From: JAWVZU01 sp033722075
Lineage (GTDB): Bacteria; Pseudomonadota; Gammaproteobacteria; Xanthomonadales; SZUA-38
Length of the DNA: 18,035 bases
Assembly: GCA_033722075.1 (NCBI GenBank)
Contig: JAWVZU010000044.1
Location: forward strand, 1 to 18,035
Direction of reading: 5' to 3'
Below the pieces are notes generated by a model that was not told where the DNA came from, did not search any database, and saw nothing but the letters and a program-made list of their open reading frames with translations. A program made the position numbers and the translations under genes. Shown piece by piece: positions 14,706 to 18,035 of the stretch (position 1 is its first letter; every line of letters starts with the position of its first letter).

Positions 14706-15500
14706 ATGGGTTCATCGATGGGATTCCTCGCCGGTAAGAAAGCACTGATCGTTGGCGTCGCCAGCCCTCGCTCCATTGCCTGGGGCATTGCCGAAGCCAT
14801 GCATCGGGAAGGTGCAGAGCTGGCCTTCACCTACCAGACCGAGAAGCTCAAGTCGCGGGTCGACAAGATTGCCGAGCAAACCGGATCCGGCCTTGTCATG
14901 CCCTGTGACGTGGCCTACGACGAGCAGATCGACGCCGTATTCGAGGGGATCACCGAGCACTGGGGCAGCCTGGACATCGTGGTTCACGCCGTGGGTTTTG
15001 CCCCCCGTGACCAACTCGAGGGACAATTCGTCGATGCGGTGAACCGGGAAGGTTTCCAGATCGCCCATGACATCAGTTCCTACAGCTTCTCCGCGCTGGC
15101 CAAGGGCGCCAGACCGCTGATGAAGGACGGTGGCGCCCTGTTGACCCTGACCTACCTGGGCGCGGTTCGCGCCATGCCCTTCTACAACGTCATGGGACTC
15201 GCCAAGGCCAGCCTCGAGGCCAACGTGCGCTATCTGGCCCAGAGCCTGGGCCCCGAAGGAATACGCGTGAACGGCATTTCCGCCGGGCCCATCAAGACCC
15301 TGGCTGCGGCCGGGATTGCCAATTTCCGGAAGATGCTGGATCACGTGGAAACCCGGGCGCCGCTTCGTCGGACGGTGACGACCGAGGACGTCGGCAACGC
15401 GGCCGCCTTCCTCTGCTCCGATCTCGCCGGCGGGATCACCGGCGAAATCACCTACGTCGACTCGGGCTACAACATTCTCGGCATGGCGGAACTCTCCTGA
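14706..15500 (+). CDS. fabI: Enoyl-[acyl-carrier-protein] reductase (NADH), FabI type
   Basis: Catalyses the last reductive step of each fatty-acid elongation cycle (type II FAS). It is a short-chain dehydrogenase-like protein of 264 residues from ATG 14706, or 260 from ATG 14718. The second start (MGFLAGKK) aligns exactly with E. coli FabI and puts the key residues at E. coli numbers: Y146, Y156 and K163 (TYLGA, then YNVMGLAK), and G93 in HAVGFAP. GAGAG at 14694-14698 is better placed for 14706, so four extra N-terminal residues are likely; the choice does not affect function. The glycine at 93 and F203 in the FRKM segment match triclosan-sensitive enzymes. The gene begins 39 bases after the DUF349 gene and is joined to the DUF819 gene by TGATG. 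Confidence 0.95.
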   Translation: MGSSMGFLAGKKALIVGVASPRSIAWGIAEAMHREGAELAFTYQTEKLKSRVDKIAEQTGSGLVMPCDVAYDEQIDAVFEGITEHWGSLDIVVHAVGFAPRDQLEGQFVDAVNREGFQIAHDISSYSFSALAKGARPLMKDGGALLTLTYLGAVRAMPFYNVMGLAKASLEANVRYLAQSLGPEGIRVNGISAGPIKTLAAAGIANFRKMLDHVETRAPLRRTVTTEDVGNAAAFLCSDLAGGITGEITYVDSGYNILGMAELS

Positions 15501-16699
15501 TGGAGGAGTCCACCGCCCTGATTACGTCCCCCCTGGGCGTAACCACTGTCCTGTTTGCCATCTGCGCGTTCTACTTCTACCTGGAGAAGTGGACCGAGTG
15601 GAAACTGTTCAATTTCTTCCCGCCGCTGATCTGGATCTACGCTACGCCCGTGGTCCTGGGCAACCTGGATATCCTGGGCGGTCTCGATCCTGTGCTGCCC
15701 AGCTCGTCGGCGGCCTACTCCGGTCTGCGGGCCTATGCCCTGCCGGTCTTCATCGTGCTCATGCTGATGTACGTCAACGTCCCGGCCGCCGTCCGGGTCA
15801 TGGGCAAGGGCGTGCTGGTCATGCTCCTCGGCACCGCAGGCATCGTCGTCGGAGGCGTCGTTTCCTTTGCCATCGTCTCACCGTGGCTGTCGGAGAACGC
15901 CTGGACCGGCTATGGCGCCCTGACGGGCAGCTGGATCGGCGGCACCGGCAACATGGCCGCAGCAGCCGAGGCCCTAGGGACGCCGCCCGAAGAATTCGGC
16001 CTGGCCGTCATTGCCGACAATCTGGTCTATATCGTGTGGCTGCCGATATTGCTCGGCTCGAAGGCCTTCGCCGACAAGTTCAACAAATGGGCAGGCGTGC
16101 CGGAGGACCGGGTGCGCATGATGGAAGAGGCCGCGGCTGCCGAGAACCTGGAGGAACGGCCCAACGTTTTCCAGGATTACCTTTTCCTGGGCGTGGTTGC
16201 CCTGGCGGTCACCTGGTTTGCCGCGAGGCTGGCCGAGGCACTGCCCGAGCTTCAGCCCATCCTGTCCACTTCGACCTGGAATATCCTCCTGGTGACCACC
16301 TTTGCGCTGGTCCTGTCGATCACGCCGCTGCGGCGCATTCCAGGCGGCCGCGCCGTGGCCACGGCCATCATCTACGTGTTCGTCGCCAGCATGGGCGCCC
16401 GGGCCGAGCTTTCCGGGCTGGCGCAGGCGCCCGCTTTCGTCGCCGGCGCCTTCATCTGGATTGCCATCCACGGGGCCTTCATTCTCGCCGGGGCCTGGTT
16501 TCTCAAGGTCGACGTCCACAGTGCGGCCATCGCCTCGGCCGCAAACGTCGGCGGTGCGGCATCCGCCCCGGTCGTCGCTGCGTACCACAGGGAAAGCCTG
16601 GTCCCCGTGTCCATTTTGATGGCCCTCATCGGATACGCCCTGGGGAACTACCTGGCGATCCTGACCGGACAGTTGTGCCGGATCGTCGGAGGCGGATAG
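15500..16699 (+). CDS. DUF819 family integral membrane protein
   Basis: A 399-residue, very hydrophobic protein of the DUF819 (YjcL-like) family with about ten transmembrane segments and a cytoplasmic or periplasmic loop near 190-225 rich in Glu. Two glycine-rich breaks stand out: TGSWIGGTGNMAAAA near 141-155 and SAANVGGAASAPVVAA near 346-361. Such paired motifs in the two halves are what one expects of an inverted-repeat transporter, and as I recall the family is grouped with the cation/proton antiporter-anion transporter fold; the transported substrate is unknown. The ATG at 15500 shares its A with the fabI stop (TGATG), implying coupled translation. No obvious terminator follows; carA starts about 100 bases later from its own promoter. 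Confidence 0.88.
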   Translation: MEESTALITSPLGVTTVLFAICAFYFYLEKWTEWKLFNFFPPLIWIYATPVVLGNLDILGGLDPVLPSSSAAYSGLRAYALPVFIVLMLMYVNVPAAVRVMGKGVLVMLLGTAGIVVGGVVSFAIVSPWLSENAWTGYGALTGSWIGGTGNMAAAAEALGTPPEEFGLAVIADNLVYIVWLPILLGSKAFADKFNKWAGVPEDRVRMMEEAAAAENLEERPNVFQDYLFLGVVALAVTWFAARLAEALPELQPILSTSTWNILLVTTFALVLSITPLRRIPGGRAVATAIIYVFVASMGARAELSGLAQAPAFVAGAFIWIAIHGAFILAGAWFLKVDVHSAAIASAANVGGAASAPVVAAYHRESLVPVSILMALIGYALGNYLAILTGQLCRIVGGG

Positions 16700-16734
16700 A
16701 CCCCTCCAGCGCCGCAGGCGACGCCACCGGCCAT

Positions 16735-16763
16735 TTGAAGCCTTCTGATGGGGCCGATAGAAT
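16735..16763 (+). promoter_or_regulatory. Sigma70-type promoter of carA
   Basis: TTGAAG (16735-16740) and TAGAAT (16758-16763) are separated by 17 bases. Transcription would start near 16770, leaving a leader of about 27 bases before the carA ATG. That is too short for an attenuator, and I see no clear ARG-box pair; any control by arginine or pyrimidines is not evident from the sequence. Confidence 0.55.
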
Positions 16764-16796
16764 CCGCTCCACCTATTTCACACCGACCAGGTGACG

Positions 16797-17945
16797 ATGC
16801 AATCCATGACCCCTGCCCTGCTGGCGCTGGAAGACGGCACGATCTTCCGCGGAAAAGCGATCGGTGCCGACGGCATGACCGTTGGTGAAGTCGTGTTCAA
16901 TACGGCGATGACCGGCTACCAGGAGATCCTGACCGATCCTTCCTACGCCCGACAACTGGTCACCCTGACCTATCCGCATATCGGCAATACGGGCTGCAAC
17001 GAAGTCGACATGGAAGCGGCGCAGCCGATGGCCGGCGGATTGATCATCCGGGACCTCCCGAGCCTTGCCAGCAACTGGCGCAAGGAGGAAACCCTCGGCG
17101 AATTCCTGAGCCGCAATGGCATCGTCGGCATCGCCGACATCGACACGCGTAAACTGACCCGGATTCTCCGCGAGAAAGGGGCCCAGAACGGTGCCATCGT
17201 TGCCGGAGAAGAGCTCGACGTCGACGCAGCGATCGAGGCCGCCCGCGGGTTTCCGGGCCTGAAGGGAATGGACCTGGCGCGGGAAGTGAGTACGGCGGAA
17301 CGCTACGAGTGGAACGACGGCGGAACCTATGACCTGGACGGCCAGCGCTTTCACCCCGGCAAGGCCGACCTGCAGGTCGTGGCCTACGACTACGGCTGCA
17401 AGCGCAACATTCTGCGCCTGTTGTCCGAGCGCGGCTGCCGCGTAACCGTAGTCCCGGCGACCACGCCGGTGGAGGAGGTGCTGAAGCTCGATCCGGACGG
17501 CGTATTCCACTCCAATGGGCCCGGCGATCCGGAACCCTGCGACTATGCGATTGCCAATATCCGCCAGCTGCTCGAACGGAAGGTCCCGCAGTTCGGGATC
17601 TGTCTCGGACACCAGCTCCTCGGCCTCGCCGCCGGTGCGCGCAGTATCAAGATGAAGTTCGGCCACCACGGCGCCAACCATCCGGTCGTGGAACTGGAAA
17701 CGGGCCGGGTCCTGATCACCAGCCAGAACCACGGTTTTGCGGTGGATGAGGAGTCGCTGCCGAAATCGGTCGAGGCAACCCACCGGTCGCTCTTCGACGG
17801 CAGCCTGCAGGGCATCCGCTTCAGCGATGCGCCGGCCTTCGGCTTCCAGGGGCACCCGGAAGCCAGTCCGGGACCGCACGACGTGCGCGGCCTGTTCGAC
17901 CGCTTCGTCGAGCTCATGAACCGGGGTGAGAGCCAGGCGGCCTGA
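16797..17945 (+). CDS. carA: Carbamoyl-phosphate synthase small (glutaminase) subunit
   Basis: Supplies ammonia from glutamine to the large subunit CarB for carbamoyl phosphate, the shared precursor of arginine and pyrimidines; 382 residues, the same length as in E. coli. The N-terminal CPSase domain shows GEVVFNTAMTGYQEILTDPSY and DIDTRKLTR. The C-terminal class I glutamine amidotransferase domain has SNGPGDP, the nucleophile C269 in FGICLGHQLL, and H353 and E355 in QGHPEASPGPHD, all at E. coli positions. I chose ATG 16797 because that numbering is exact and AGGTGA (16789-16794) lies just upstream; GTG 16791 and ATG 16806 are also in frame. carB is not in the window: 90 bases remain after the stop, with no start codon plus recognisable CarB sequence. 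Confidence 0.96.
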   Translation: MQSMTPALLALEDGTIFRGKAIGADGMTVGEVVFNTAMTGYQEILTDPSYARQLVTLTYPHIGNTGCNEVDMEAAQPMAGGLIIRDLPSLASNWRKEETLGEFLSRNGIVGIADIDTRKLTRILREKGAQNGAIVAGEELDVDAAIEAARGFPGLKGMDLAREVSTAERYEWNDGGTYDLDGQRFHPGKADLQVVAYDYGCKRNILRLLSERGCRVTVVPATTPVEEVLKLDPDGVFHSNGPGDPEPCDYAIANIRQLLERKVPQFGICLGHQLLGLAAGARSIKMKFGHHGANHPVVELETGRVLITSQNHGFAVDEESLPKSVEATHRSLFDGSLQGIRFSDAPAFGFQGHPEASPGPHDVRGLFDRFVELMNRGESQAA

Positions 17946-17946
17946 G

Positions 17947-17970
17947 CCCCGACCAGTCCCGGCGGGGTTG
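17947..17970 (+). terminator. Weak hairpin after carA
   Basis: CCCCG (17947-17951) can pair with CGGGG (17963-17967), with a further CC-GG pairing inside, followed by TTGTTGG. The stem is short and the tail contains only scattered T, so termination is uncertain. It starts 1 base after the carA stop. Confidence 0.25.
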
Positions 17971-17971
17971 T

Positions 17972-17999
17972 TGGACAGGCCCCGCACCCCCATTAGAAT
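17972..17999 (+). promoter_or_regulatory. Promoter-like sequence for the gene beyond the right edge
   Basis: TGGACA (17972-17977) and TAGAAT (17994-17999) are 16 bases apart. The -10 hexamer is identical to that proposed for carA. The remaining bases to 18035 are GC-rich leader without a start codon that I can tie to a known protein. The gene served is outside the window; carB is the natural guess from usual gene order. Confidence 0.4.
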
Positions 18000-18035
18000 C
18001 CCGCGGCTGCGGTACCGCCCGCACCCGCCCCAGCA

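Noticed and set aside
16709..16720. Terminator between the DUF819 gene and carA
   Set aside because: The only hairpin seen, CGCC-GCA-GGCG, has a 4-bp stem and no T-run.
15589..16794. Plus-strand frame of 401 codons overlapping the DUF819 gene
   Set aside because: It is an Arg/Gly/His-rich translation in another frame of a clear membrane-protein gene, as expected from high GC at third positions.
16773..17993. Open frame of 406 codons on the minus strand across carA
   Set aside because: carA on the other strand matches E. coli CarA residue for residue at its active site. The antisense translation resembles no protein known to me.

Overview
The window reads as an ordinary, dense, high-GC chromosomal segment of a gammaproteobacterium. 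The short type-B ribosomal protein L36 that serves as the usual L36 in Xanthomonadales, a CarA and FabI that keep E. coli residue numbering exactly, a DusB of the proteobacterial type and a very large DUF349 protein all point to the Xanthomonadales or a neighbouring lineage such as Wenzhouxiangellaceae. This placement is inference from protein recall, not from a search. I see no mobile element, CRISPR array, tRNA or rRNA.

Layout. (1) 2-3191, plus strand: the 3' part of a non-canonical EF-G-like GTPase, then a Wzt-type polysaccharide ABC ATPase with a C-terminal carbohydrate-binding domain. (2) 3205-4128, minus strand: a class I SAM methyltransferase convergent with the ATPase; the junction is a 20-base block with stop codons in all six frames. 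(3) 4175-4410: divergent promoter region, rpmJ (type-B L36, 41 residues) with a clear promoter and a strong terminator that also lies at the end of the converging DUF1501 gene. (4) 4410-7121, minus strand: a DUF1800-DUF1501 pair; only the DUF1501 protein carries a visible export signal (twin-arginine). (5) 7323-14666, plus strand: a tightly packed run made of a small secreted protein, agmatine deiminase, N-carbamoylputrescine amidase, a TraB/PrgY-like membrane protein, DusB and a 957-residue DUF349 protein. Several joints are 4-base stop/start overlaps, so translational coupling is likely. (6) 14706-16699: fabI and a DUF819 membrane protein joined by a TGATG overlap. (7) 16735-17945: carA with its own sigma70-type promoter, then a promoter-like sequence at the right edge serving a gene outside the window.

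Together the deiminase and amidase give the two-step route agmatine to N-carbamoylputrescine to putrescine. The Wzt-type ATPase would need an ABC-2 permease encoded elsewhere.

The most interesting item is the agmatine deiminase start. The conserved N-terminus is open only upstream of any ATG, GTG or TTG, and the only sensible initiator is a CTG at 7628 placed 7 bases after GGGGAGG and overlapping the preceding stop codon (CTGA). No wholly new system is evident. The other notes concern gene boundaries, pairing of uncharacterised families and regulatory sites.
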